Shown piece after piece: positions 11,325 through 23,600 of a DNA stretch of 64,000 bases. The translations under genes and the position numbers were made by a program. The stretch comes from Cyclaneusma minus (taxonomy: Eukaryota; Ascomycota; Leotiomycetes; Marthamycetales; Marthamycetaceae). Every line of letters begins with the position of its first letter. Position 1 is the first letter of the stretch. Under the pieces are notes generated by a model that worked only from the letters and a program-made list of their open reading frames with translations, ran no database searches and was not told the DNA's origin. The stretch is from the NCBI GenBank assembly GCA_037179335.1, contig JAKZHN010000016.1, positions 186,001 to 250,000 of the forward strand, in the 5' to 3' direction.

Positions 11325-12292
11325 TGCTCTATATTTAGCAAGTCCATTTTCAGCCCTGCAGCTTTTTTGCGCGCGCTGTAGCGTATGCCAGTCAGTGTTT
11401 CCGATAGTTTGAGACCGCGGTTTGGGCCCTAAACCGTATCGGTACGGTCTGAAACCATTTATAAAAGCTATAAACCAAATTTATTTGGTCCAAATCACGG
11501 TTTTAAAGGCTTTATTATAATTGCTATAATTTATTATGCTAAAAATAGCAAAAAAACAAATTTTGCTAATTTTATAGCTTAATAATAAATTTTAAATTTT
11601 AAATAAATTTAAAAAAAATAAAAAAAATGCTATTTATTTAAAATTAATAAAAACAAATAGAATATTTTAAAAAATAAAATTAATATAGATTTTCTAAGCT
11701 TTAAATAATTTAGAATTTGATTTTTAATAATTAATTTGTATTACTTTTATTAAAATTTGAAATTTTTAAAATTAAAATTAAAAAAAGCTTATAATTTAAA
11801 TATTAATATAAAAAAATATATGCATTTATAGCTAAAGCAATTATAAATAATATTATGCTAATTATATTAAAAAATATTTAAAATTGGAATTATTATAATA
11901 GGTTGATATAATAGTTTATGTCTGCCAAGCCTTGGCAAAACATAATTAAATAATTCAAATTATAATTTCATTATTTTATTATGGTTTGAAATTAAAAATT
12001 AAAGCTTAAACTATATTTCTTTAGTCCGGACTATTTTTAAAAAGGTCAAACCGTATTAGTACGGTCCAAAAAAAATCGGTCGACGGACTATCGGAAACAC
12101 TAATGCCAGTTCCTATGCGCAATTTGTTTACATTATGCTAACCATATCATGCCAGGCCCTCACCCTTACCTTTGCCATAGCGCATGCCAGACTGCCCATT
12201 CGGACCTCAATATACATGCGCTGGAGCGGCCAGCTGAAGCAGGAGCTGGAGCAGAATGTTTGGAGCTGGATTTGGATGTTTGGAGCTGGAGT
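11325..12292 (+). repeat. (AGCTCC)n-armed element, copy ii, split by MITE
   Basis: The core begins at about 11330 (TTAGCAAGTCCATTTTC) and reaches ATGCCAGT at 11392. After the MITE it resumes with the duplicated ATGCCAGT at 12103, then CTATGCGCAATTTGTTTAC and the CCTCACCCTTACC segment. The right arm of GGAGCT hexamers runs about 12233-12292. The left arm is nearly lost (TTAGCTTTAGCTGCTC only). Confidence 0.78.
11393..12102 (+). mobile_element. hAT-like MITE, copy 2
   Basis: 710 bp. It has the same terminal repeat CAGTGTTTCCGATAGT at the left end. The right end reads ...TCGGAAACACTA, so the last G has become A. The perfect 8-bp target duplication ATGCCAGT (11385-11392 and 12103-12110) fixes the borders. 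It inserted into the core of an (AGCTCC)n element and is therefore younger than it. Internal features shared with copy 3 include a TGCCAAGCCTTGGCA palindrome. No transposase frame. Confidence 0.95.
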
Positions 12293-12470
12293 AAAAAAAC
12301 TGTTTAAAACCGTTTTGAGTTTCCAAATTTGAAAACGGTTTAAAATTTGAGAAAATCGTGCACGCACGGTTTCTTAAAATAAACGGTTTATTAAAGTTTT
12401 AAATGGTTGGTAAATAGTATGAAAACTATTTATAACCTGTTTTTTTATATCCCCCCGCTCCGCTAAGGTA

Positions 12471-13025
12471 CCAGCCTCCAGCCTCCAGCCTTTAGCCTCC
12501 AGCTTTAGCTTTAATACCATTATCATTACCAGCTCCAGCTCCAGCTCCAGCTTTAGCTCCAGCTTTAGCTCCAGCTTTAATTCCAGCTATTTAATAATAA
12601 ATATTTAGCAAATTCATTTCCAGCCTTGCAATTCTTTTGCATACGCTGCAGCGTATGCCAGTTTTTATGCGCAATTTATTTATATTATATTAATTATATT
12701 ATATTAGGCCTTTATTTTTATTCTTGCTATAGCGTATATTAGACTGCCTATTCGAACCTTAATATATGTGCGTTAAAGCGGCCAGCTGAAATTAAAGCTA
12801 AAATTAAAGCTGGAGCTAAAGCTAAAGCTGCTGCGCTAAAATCAAAATTGGAGCTGGAGCCGGAGGCTAAAAACTAAAAGCTGGAAACTAAAGCTAAAGC
12901 TGGAGCTAAAGCCGAAGCTGGAGCTGGAGCCGAAGCTAAAGGCTAAAGGCTGGTAGATAATAATAGTGGTGATGGTATTAAAGCTAGAGCTGAAGCCAAA
13001 AATTAAAGATGAGAGACTGAAAACT
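12471..13025. repeat. (AGCTCC)n-armed element, copy iii
   Basis: Starts right after the ACCTTAGCGGAG-ended unit. Left arm AGCCTCC/AGCTCC/AGCTTT (about 12471-12598), core 12599-12785 (CAAATTCATTTCC, TACGCTGCAGCGTATGCCAG, TATGCGCAATTTATTTA), right arm of GGAGCT/AAAGCT (about 12786-13025). Many arm units have changed AGCTCC to AGCTTT or GGAGCT to AAAGCT, the expected result of C-to-T mutation. The core, too, is more decayed than in copies i and ii. Confidence 0.75.
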
Positions 13026-14760
13026 ATACCTACATTATAAATTATATATATAGCTTTATATTAGCTATATTAATATTATAGCCATTATTCCATTTGCCTT
13101 TTACTATATTAATTAATATATTATTTAAATAATATATAACGCCTTTTTCCGCTTTAATAGCCCTTTTATTATAATTGTATTCAATTGAAATATTAATATT
13201 ATTATTTTTAATTATTAAAATTACATACATAATTTATTTTTTCTTTGCTAATTTTAATTTAATCGTTTTAAATTAATAGCCTTTTTATTGCTTTTTATAG
13301 CTTTCGCGCCTTTTAAAATTATAATAATTGCAGCGATATTGCCTATAATATAAATTTCTATTTATTTTATTTTTTAAACAAAAGCCATTTTAATAATAAA
13401 TATAAATTTTATATTTTTGGCCTATCCCGATAATCCGCATTAATTTTAATTAAAATATTAATTGCCTTTATTATTTTTATAGCAGTTGCAATTACTTTTG
13501 CGCGCTTTGGCAGCAATTCCTGCATTTTATTAAAATCGATAATAATATTTTTTTTTTAAATTTGCAGCGGGCTTTATCCTTTAAATAATTAAAAACGCCC
13601 TTTATATTCCAATTATTATTAAAAAAACTTCAATATAGAATATAGTAAAAACTTGGCCTTTATAGAATTTTAATAATTTAATATTTTACGGAATTAAGAA
13701 ATCTTGGCTTTATTCAAATTTAATTTTTTATAAAATACAAATTTAACTTTAAATTATTCTAGCATTTAATTTATATATAACCCTTGCTTATAATATATAA
13801 TTAAATATTTTTAATATATAATCTTTATAGTTTTTATAATTTATAAATTTATAAATTTTACGCTTTAATAAAACCCAAAAATTATTGCTTATATTTCTGC
13901 ATTTTTTTAAATTATATATATAATATAAAATAATTATAAAGCCTATATAAGCGGTTTAATGCAATAATAATTTAATTAGTATTAAATGCCATGTTATTTT
14001 TATAAATCTTATTTTAAAAATTAAAAATTAAATTTTAACCGCAAATTAAAATTGTTCTTTTAAAAACTCCCAAAATATACCTTATATAAATTAAATAAAA
14101 TAATAGCTAAAAAATATTTAAACAAATATTTTATTTACAATAAATATATTATTTATTAAAAACTCGAATTTTTGATTTTATTAACTATTTTAAAATTGGA
14201 TATTATTTGAATTGAATTAAAGCATTATTTATAAATTTTAAATTATATTTACATCGCTTTTATTTAATATTATATTAATCTTTTTAATTTGTTTTTCCAC
14301 TATTATATATTATAATAAATATTTAAAAAACCATTACAATGCCTTTTTACAAATTCTATTATATCCAGTATTTAAAAAAATATATATATAATATTTATAT
14401 TAAAACCCGCTAAATGAACGGATTTGATAAAGCCAATTAAAAGCCGGTAATAAATAAAAATAAAAATAAAGCCTTTTATAGCTTCCAGCTCCGTCTTTTT
14501 AAAAATTAAAAACCATACGCTTTTTCCGCTTTTTTAATAATAATAATTTTATATTTTTCTTATATTTGTTTTAAATTTCTAAAAATTTAAAATTATAATA
14601 TTTTTAAAAATCCAATTCAATTACCAAATAATTTTAATATACTTTATCCATTTTATTTAATACTTTATTTTAAATTTTTATTCTATTCATTTTATTTATT
14701 TAGCTACAATGCAATCCAAAAATCACTTTTTTTTCTATTTTTTATTACCGCTAGCAATTA
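13026..14760 (-). other. RIP-degraded DNA, minus-strand coding trace
   Basis: A 62-codon minus-strand frame (13042-13230) and an adjoining stretch with FNKMQELLPKRAKVIATAIK look protein-like but match nothing I recognise. The position is downstream of a gypsy integrase tail on the same strand, so this may be that element's 3' end or another element. Confidence 0.3.
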
Positions 14761-15013
14761 CCAATTTATAATCTTTTATAATAATAGAAAATTAATTAAA
14801 GCCCGTTTTAGTAAATTAGCATAAAATACATCATATATTTTACCAAATAAATTCAATTTGTAATTATAAATGCCTTTTATTTCAATTATTTTATATTTAG
14901 CGTATTTTTAATTTAAGGCTTTGCTAAAACGGTTTATATAAAAATTCTTAAAATTTAACCATATTTTATCACTAATTGTTAAAATGCCCTTTTAATAATT
15001 CGAACTAACCCCC
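14761..15013 (-). mobile_element. Ty3/gypsy integrase C-terminal fragment
   Basis: The minus strand reads SDKIWLNFKNFYINRFSKAL, then KYAKYKIIEIKGIYNYKLNL and YDVFYANLLKR. This corresponds to the gypsy 'GDKVWL..KNI.T.RPSKKLD.K..GPF.VIE..G...Y.L.LP' region. The fragment begins exactly where the LTR of gypsy B ends (15013/15014), so gypsy B probably inserted into this older element. It could be the detached tail of gypsy C, whose own similarity stops near the other border of B at 30614. Confidence 0.65.
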
Positions 15014-15200
15014 TGCTATTATAATAAAGGTCCTAGGAGGGCCGTTGCAAATGAGCGGTCAAATATATAAATTAATCGTGAGCTAGCAAGGGTAATCCCT
15101 GTGCGCAAACTCTTTATAAAAGCTACGTGCTAACTAAGCTATTATTAGCTACGCTAGGCCTATAGCGGAGCCACGGCCGTTTTCAAGAATCTCCGTTATA
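15014..15200 (-). repeat. Gypsy B 3' LTR (187 bp)
   Basis: Direct repeat of 30427-30613, also 187 bp. Shared landmarks: GAGCGGTCAAATATATAAAT, CGTGCTAACTAAGCTATTA, AGCTACGCTAGGC and GCGGAGCCACGGCCGT. It begins TGCTATTATAAT on the plus strand. Its other end, GTTATA, is the mutated form of GTCACA in the partner copy, so the LTR was TG...CA on this strand. Confidence 0.8.
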
Positions 15201-15224
15201 TTATACTCCCCTCCTCCCAGGGCT
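15201..15224 (-). other. Polypurine tract of gypsy B
   Basis: On the minus strand the sequence directly upstream of the 3' LTR is CTGGGAGGAGGGGAGTATAA. This is a G/A-rich primer site of the kind retroelements use for plus-strand DNA synthesis. It supports the LTR border and the minus-strand orientation. Confidence 0.7.
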
Positions 15225-18200
15225 TGCTCTCGAGTCCTTAAAAATTCAAACCCAAAATAGTCCCTCGCTAAAAACAATTTTTTATAAATTTATTAAATTC
15301 CAAAAAATAGCTTTTTTAATTCCTAAATTATAAATCTATTTATTTATTAAAACCCCGTAGAAAAAGAAAATCCATTTATCTATTTATATTTATTAGCGTC
15401 TCGATTTGCCATTTTTTTAAATAGCCTTGATTTTAAAACTCGCAATACCTATAGCATTCACTTTTAATAGTTTTTAATATTTCGGTTTACCAATTTTTTA
15501 AATTGCATGAATTAAAAACTCGTTATATTTATAGTAAATCTTTTTAATATTTAATATTAAAAAGTATAATAAAGAAAAATTATATTTTATTAAAAAGTTA
15601 TATTAAAATAATTAATAGTAATTATATTATAATCGAAATATTTATATTAAAAGAATTAATAATAATTATTAAAGCATTTGTATTAAATTATATTAAAATC
15701 AATAATAAAAAACACATTAATATTAATTAAAATTACTAGTCAATAGAAGAATAAACAAACATTGGGCAATTTATGAAAATGGTTTAAAAAATACTTAAAA
15801 GCTTAAAAAAACGCTGCGAATTTAGGCTAATATTCCTATATAAATATTAATAATAGATTTTGTTTCCGCTATAATCTAATAGTAGTTTCTAATAAAAATA
15901 ATAAATTCGACAATTTTAAATTTAAAAATATTTAAAAATGCATTTTCCTTAATTGTATTAAATTTGTGATATTAATATTGGATAATTATTTATACAACCT
16001 AAATTGCTATTTTTTTATTCTAAATATCGATTTTTAAAATTTCATATTTATCAAAATTGCTTATTGCCTTGGCTTTAATTATATTAAAACTCTTATGAAA
16101 TTTTATTGTATTTTTTTCCATAATAGTTTTTCCTTTATTATAGCATATAATATATATTTTGGCCCAAAAACTCAAAGCAATGCCTATTTATATTTTAATG
16201 CCCCTTTAGCGACCCGGTTTTATAATTGCGTTTTTTAGATTTTATTTTTAAATATTATATAAAATTACTATTTTATTTATTAATTTATTAAATCTTTAAA
16301 AAAAAATACTTTGCAAACTCATTTAGTTTTTGAAAAAAGCCTTATTAAAAAGTGCATTATAATAAACTTTACCTGGATTTTAATTGCCTTGTCTAATTTA
16401 ATAAAGCTTGGTAATAATTGATAAAAAGTAATTTTTTAATTTATTTCGCAATTAATAAAATTATTTAAAATTATTTATTTGCTATTCTTTTCGATTTTTA
16501 AAAATCTATTAATTTCCAACCGGGCTTTGCAAATGTTTTAATATAATTAATTTAATTAATTTTTCTTTTTATATTAAAGTATTGGTTGCATTATAAAAGC
16601 TTTATAATTGGCCGATAAAGTTTTGGGCTATATTTGTTTTAAAAGTATTTTTAAATTTAAGCGGTATTAAGCGTCGAATTTATTGTTTTTATTATTAGTG
16701 GGAATATAAATTAATAATAATTTGCATTTATAATAATAGCATTTCACTTGGCTTTTAATAGCTTTTTGTATTTCTTATTTATAATCTCGTGAAATTCAAA
16801 TTCTATTTTTTTAATAGCAGTATTTATTTATTTATTTTCAATTTATTATTAAAAAACAATTCTTTGCTTTCGAAATTAAAAAAACTTATTGTAATATTTT
16901 TGCCCGCTTTTAACCTTAGAAAGTATATAATAATTGCAAATAATTAACTTTTATGAAATTGGGCTTAACGCGTTTAATAATTGTTTTGTCCCAAAAATGC
17001 TTATTTTTAAATTTAATTAAATTTTGCTTCTAGTGCTTTTTAATTCCTTTATATATTTTATAATTATTTAATGCTATAAAAAATATAATAAATATTAAAT
17101 GCAATTTGGAAATTAATTAAATTATTGAAATCGGCATTAAAATACTTAATAATTAATTGGTATTTAAAATAAGCCTTGCTTTTGGTTATTAATTGCTATG
17201 CAATATTTGTTGCATTTCGCAATATTTAAAAAGCCGCCCGGCTATTTAAAATCAATAATCGCTTAATGCAATGTTTATAATTTTCTTATAGTTTTAATAA
17301 ATAAATAAATAACAAATAAATATATATTTGTTTATTTTATTAGTTATTTAAAAGCGCTATTTGCTATTGCGATATTTTATATAAAATAAAATAAAATGTT
17401 TATTTATATTTATACCGGTATTGGATAAAGCAATTTAATAGCAAATAAATTATAAAATAATTTTAATAAAGCTGCAAATTTTTATTTATTTTGCAAAACG
17501 GCGTATAATAATATAGGAAATTATAAAATTGGAAATAGGATATAAAAATAGCGCCGAAAAAAAAGGTATTATAGGAATAAATATAAAAATAAATGTTTTA
17601 GCGCAATTAATTTGATAGCGCGTTAATTCGATTTTTTCTTTTTAAAGATTAGCTTTATTTTAAATGACTGCCGTTATAATTAATTCACAATTATTAAAAA
17701 TCATTTAAATAGCAATATTTTTGCTTTTATTTATGGAAATAGGCCTTGGTATATTTAGTAGAAATATTTCTCCAAAGCTAAATTATAGTATTGCCAATTT
17801 ATTAAATAAATAAAAAATAGAATGCCCAATGTTAAATTTTAAAAAGTTTTAATTTGATAGAATTTTAAAAATAAAACTTTATTAATTCCGCTGCATTAGC
17901 AATATTTTTAATTAATTCCCAAATATTTTTATAATTTGCATATTTTTCCCATTTAATATAATAATATTTTTTTTTCTATTTATTTTTAAATTTAATACTT
18001 TTTCTATTATATATTCTAGGGCTTTAACATTATACTTTTTATTATATATTTCTTTCAAAAATTTAAATATAAAGCATTTCAATTTTATAATTGATCTATA
18101 GAAAAACTTAAAAAGCAATATATAATTATATAGCATATTTAAATAATAGGCTTAAACTTTTTTTTTTTTAGTTTTAAATAGTCCAATAGCTTTAATATTG

Positions 18201-18640
18201 AATTGTTTTAAAAATCGTAAAATGCACAAATGTTTTATCGAAAGTATAATTCTATTTTTTATATTAAACTCTATTTATTTATGCTTTTGGTCGTAGTAAT
18301 AAACCTGATTATTTTGCGCATTTATAAAACCATTAATTAGCATCTCCTGGATTTCCTTTAGCTTTAAAGCAAACTTTTTTATATATGATATTTTATTAGA
18401 GTTTGCAAATATATTGTATAAAATTACAAATTTAAAAATAAAGCCTATTGCTTCAAAAAGAAAGTATACTTATAATTAATATTAAAATTAAGTTATAAAT
18501 CTATTTTGCAATTAATAATAAATTTATTTAATTATTTTCCTTGAAAAATATAAAAATATAAAAATATTTTTCAAAATTCTATTTAGCTATTTAATAAAAC
18601 CATTAGTTTAAATATAAAACGCCATACTAATTTCGCAATT
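15225..18640 (-). other. Unexplained segment between integrase and 3' LTR of gypsy B
   Basis: About 3.4 kb lie between the integrase trace and the polypurine tract, longer than a usual gypsy tail. Minus-strand frames here include 17912-18136 (AKYLKI-type decayed, with KALEYIIEKVLNLKI) and a stretch with ELIKNIANAAELIKFYF. I recognise neither. The segment may hold an extra ORF, an insertion or simply a long untranslated tail. Confidence 0.3.
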
Positions 18641-20470
18641 TATTTTTAATTATATATATAAAATATTTTAAAATTTAAATATAAATAAAATACTTTTATT
18701 ATTAATAATAAATTTGGGTATATTATAATATTTAAATAAAGAAAATGCTCGGCTATTATATTAATATAAATGAAAATAAAATACACGCCTCGATTGCGTC
18801 GGCAAAATATAGTTATTATATTATTAAAATATTTAGCTAATAAAATTATAAATAATTTATGGAATTCCAAAAATAAAAATAATATGTCTTTTAAATAATT
18901 TTATAAAAGTATAATAATAAAATTAATTAATATTAAAAATTAAAAAATAGCTAATATTAAAACCAGTATAAATTTTCTATATAGCAGAATGCGTAAAATT
19001 TTAATATATTAATAGATTTTGCAATTTTTAATGTATTCCTTTATAAATTTTGCTATATATAGCTAATAAATGTAATATTTTAATATGGCTAGAATTTATT
19101 ATAATAGAAATATTCTGCAATAGACAAATTATAAAATTTCTATAATACTTATTTCCGCAATATTTACATTTCGGAAATCCAAATTTTTATTTTATATTAT
19201 TGTTATAAATTATTTTATATAATAATGATTTTATTTTTTAATAGGCTATTTAGCAATATTGTTTTAATATTCTTAATTAATAAACTTTTTAGAAAAGTCT
19301 CTCTGCTAAAAATCGTTAATATTAATTTCCAATAATTTTTAATAAACAATTTTGCTTTATTTACAATTAAAGAATTATTATTTATAATTAAAAAGAATTG
19401 CATATATAATTTGCTTTATATTATTAAAATTAAAGAATCCGCTATATATAAATATAAAGCCAAATTATTTAAAATATTTATAAGCGCTTTACGATTATAA
19501 TTTAATTGTTATAAAAAAGCGTTTATTAATTTTTTTTGCCTGTATAATAAATAATTACAAATTTAATTTTTGGTAAAAATTTTAATATAATATATTTGCC
19601 AATATATTAATGTTTAAATTATAATAAAATATTGGAAATTGTTATAATTGCTTATAATAATAATTTAATACCGTATTTTTATAATATAATAATGCTATTA
19701 TTGTATATAAATAATAATAGCAAGCAATCATTAATTTTTTATAATATATTTAGCTTTTGTATTTAATTATTTTTATAAATAAAACCAAATAGAATATAAA
19801 TATTTACTGATTTATTATTGCAATAGAATATTATTTATAGCAAATACATTTGCGTTAAGTTTAATAATAATAATCAAAGCTAGATTAAAATATACCAATA
19901 ATAATAGCTTAATAAATGTTTTCTTTAATATATCAAAATTAATATTTATATTGGCCGTTTATATTAATTTCTTTAATTTTGTTTTTATTTTAATAAAGTC
20001 TATTAATGTTTTAGCTATCCGGCTAAAATTAATAATAAACTTTTAATAGAAATTGGCTAGGCTAATAAATTAAACAATATCGCAGATAAATTTAAACTAA
20101 AACCATTTTTAAATAATAGCTAACCGGGCTAAATTTATTTTAATAATTCCAAATTTCTATTTTTTTAATTTAATAAACAACCCATTATTAAATAGCAGTT
20201 TAAAAAGATTTTAAATCTAGATAATATAATTTTTGATTTTTTATAAAAAAGTTAAAATATTATTAAAATAAATAATAACAAATTTATTAAAGCAATTAAT
20301 CAATACTTTATTAATATATTTTTAAAATAAGGCCAATATATTTATAAAATTAAAAAGCAATACCAAATATTTAAAAATACCAAATATTATTCAAAAAGCA
20401 ATCAATTATTTTATTCCAATTGCAATTTATAAAACATTATACGCGTTTTAAATATTTAGCTTAATAAATT
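18640..20470 (-). mobile_element. Gypsy B: RT C-half, RNase H and integrase (degraded)
   Basis: Reading the minus strand from 20470 down: NAYNVL, FKYLVLLFNFINI (family FEYLVLPFGLTNAP), then NKFVIIYFNNILTF (family CVIYLDDILIYS). In that motif both catalytic Asp of the RT site are now Asn. Next come KLKKxKF, FISLANFY and NFSRIAKTLIDF (RT/RNase H junction), then IKLNANVFAINNILLQ (family ETDASGFAVGGVLSQ), YLYSIWFY and LNTKAKYIIKN. About 18640-18850 gives FKYYNIPKFIINN (family YHGIPxxIISDRG), the integrase core. Stops occur throughout. The upstream RT half is at 26.29 kb, on the far side of a copia insertion. Confidence 0.85.
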
Positions 20471-20693
20471 TTTATGCGCATATAAGTATATTTATTAAAA
20501 CCTAGATAGGTATTATTTATAGGTTTAAATAGGGCCAGGGAATAGCTGTATTAATTACGGTAAAAAAAAAAGAAAAGTTTATTTTTCTATTATAAAGCTA
20601 TTTAAACTCATTTGGCATTAGCGCTGGCTATGGTATACGGACCACCGCTAGCTGCCTAAAGCATTAAAAGGCGGATATTATTTTATTTTAATA
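20471..20693 (-). repeat. Copia LTR, left copy (3' LTR)
   Basis: Shares with 26066-26291 the blocks AAACTC/TTTGGCATTAGCGCTGGC, GGACCACCGCTAGCTGCCTA and GGCGGATATTAT. Left edge approximate; the right edge is the TATTAAAATAA-type end (minus strand). Confidence 0.7.
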
Positions 20694-23600
20694 TTTCCTT
20701 TGAAAATTTATTCTTAATTTTTTATAAAGTCCGAATTTTTGAATTTTTGAATTTTTTTATATTTATTCTTTTTACAAACTTTTTAAATTTAATTTTTAAT
20801 AGTGGCTTAATTATTCCATTAGCAATTATATTATTTGTAGAAATAAAGTTAATTTGTTTTTTGTATCCCAAATATAATAATAGCTAATATTAATATTTTT
20901 TAATTTTTTATGCAATTAAGGATTTTTAATTCAAGCAATTATATTCTAATTATTTTTTAATACTTTTTAATATTTTAATTATTCTTTAATATATTAAAAA
21001 TGATTTAAGTTTTTAAAAATTTAATTAATTTATTGGCCTTATTTAATACAAATTGCCAATTTTATATATTTTACTTTATAAATTAAAATAGCTATTAATT
21101 ATTATTTTTTATTAAATTATAATAATAATTTATTATAAAATATAATAATATTTCCAAAAATACTTATTTAATTTATTTTCTTGTTGGTTTAATTTATATT
21201 TAAATAAATCATTATAATTTCTTTTTAAATTATAATAAATTTTATAATTAATTATTGAATTTAAATATTCCATTAGAATTTTTAAACCATAATTATAAGA
21301 TACAATTGGATTTAATATATATTGCATTAGCGTATTAAAGGCAAAAGCTATATTGAATTTAATTAAAATTTTAATAAATATAAAAATTTTAATTGGGCGC
21401 TAATATTTCCGGATATTTATTATTTTATTTATTTTAAATATAAGGCGCAAATTAATATAATTTAAGATAGAAGTTTTTTTAAGCTTTTTTTATACCTTAT
21501 AAATGCCAAATTTATTAAAAATAATGCAAATATATTGCCTTTAATTTAGTTATAGCGTTTTGTTTTTTCAGTTTTTTATTATTTTTATATTTAAAATTTT
21601 CATAATCTTTTTTAAGTTTTTGGCAAAAGAATATATATTAAGCTTTTTATAAAATCAAATTTTTTTATTTTTTATTTTTTACAGCTACAGCAATATTATT
21701 AATATAAATTAAAAATTTAATTTAATTTTTAAAATAAATATAAAAATACGAATTAGCTTTGCTTTATACGAAATTTTATTTTTGCAATTTGTTCTTAATA
21801 AACATATTTTAATTTTTTGCGGTTTATTTAAATTTATATAAGCTTTTTATAGGCTAAAGCATTATTTTTTAAAATTTGTTTTTTAAAAGCCTTTATAAAA
21901 GTATTTAAAATTGCTTTATATTATAATTAATACAAATAAGCGCAAAAAGTTTATATATATAATTGGGGAAAATATTTTAATATAATCTTTTTTGTATTTT
22001 TAAAAGATTTTTTTAGCTATTAGCCTAATTTTAAAGCGTTCAATTATTTTATATGAATTTATTTGAATTGTATAAATCTATGTTGCAAATATTAAATTAA
22101 TGCCTTTAAATTAGGCTATTTCTTTCCAAATGCCGGTTTTTTTTTATTTATTAAAATATTTGAAATTATTAATAGATTTATTATATATTTGTAAAATATA
22201 AATTTTGTATATTTAATTATTAAATATGTTTTTTTACAATATTAATAATGAATTTATTAAACCTTTTATTATTATAATTTATTTATACTGATATTATTAT
22301 TATAATTTTTGCAAATTTTACTTTTTATCTTTTAGCTTTAGCGGTATGTTTTTTGGCGCTTTTTACTAAATTGTTCTTTTTTAAAAATCAACGCTAATTT
22401 AATATAGCTGCTGATTTTAAAATTTTGCTTGCTAAAATTATCAATTAATTAATAAAACTAATTAAAGCATTTATTATTTTTTAATTTGGTAAATTTAATA
22501 TACTATTATTATTATTATATTTAATATGATTGAAAAAAAAATTAAATTGCGAAAATTAAATTTCAATTTGTTTTTAAAACAAAATTCAATATAAAAGTAT
22601 TTTGCCTTTTTATTGAATTTTAAAGCCTTGCTACCTGAGTCTTTTTTAATGATTTTTACCAAATTTGCTACTTTATTTAAGTTTAAAGGGAAAGCAATAT
22701 TTTTAAAATTTAACATATTATTAGTTATCAATTATAATTTAAATATTTAAAATAGCTGAAATTTTGGCTAATATTGCTTTTTTAAACCAAATGCTTAAAA
22801 TGATATATTTGAAATGTTTTTTAAATTATCGATAGATCTTTTATTTTGCGATTTAGATATTATAAAAATAATTGGTTTATTTTAAATAATTTTTAATTTT
22901 TAATTTAAAAATACTATTCTAGCGGCTTTTTTAAATACTTTTAAATTTTGTTTTAATAGTGTATTTTTTAATGGTTTATCCAATTGCTTGCAATTTTTTG
23001 TTTTTTAGCTAGGCTTTTATATTTTGCAAATAATTAAATTTTTAATTTAATAATACTATTAAGGGTATCTTTAAAACTTTTGCATTAGCTAATACAAATA
23101 ATTTCTTTTAATTTTAAAAAATAAAATTTCTATTATTTAATAATGGTTTTTATATATTTTATAAAAACCCCAATTCTTCTGGTATTTACTAGCTTATTAT
23201 ATTGCTGATTTTAAAATAGCGTTTTCCAATTTAAATAGGCGTAGAATTTAGCGCTAAATACCCAAATATGGTTAATTTTGGGAATTATTTAAAAATAAAT
23301 TTTAATAAAAATAATTAAATATTCGTTAATTATTGGTTTTTTTATTATGGTTTTAAATATAAATATTATATTTAATAGCTTTATTTTGAAATTTAATTGC
23401 CAGCTAAGCGTTGAAAAAAGTTAATTTGATATTTATTTAAATAATTTAAATACTGCGTTTAATTGGCCCGTTTTGGTATAAAAACGTAATTATTATCAGC
23501 TAACATTTTATATTTTTGGTATACTTTTATTTTTTAATAATTTTAAGCAATTTAAAAGCATTATTATTTTTGCAAACTTTAACCTTATAATTAATCTATA

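Larger units (their letters stand above)
11130..12469. mobile_element. Element with ACCTTAGCGGAG ends carrying copy ii and a MITE
   Basis: Bounded by perfect 12-bp inverted ends, ACCTTAGCGGAG and CTCCGCTAAGGT, each followed inward by a G or C run. Contents in order: A+T-rich DNA; the core of (AGCTCC)n copy ii; the hAT-like MITE at 11393-12102; the rest of the core; a short GGAGCT arm; a stretch of AAACGGTTT palindromes. Without the MITE the unit would be about 620 bp. I see no clear target duplication. Confidence 0.6.
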
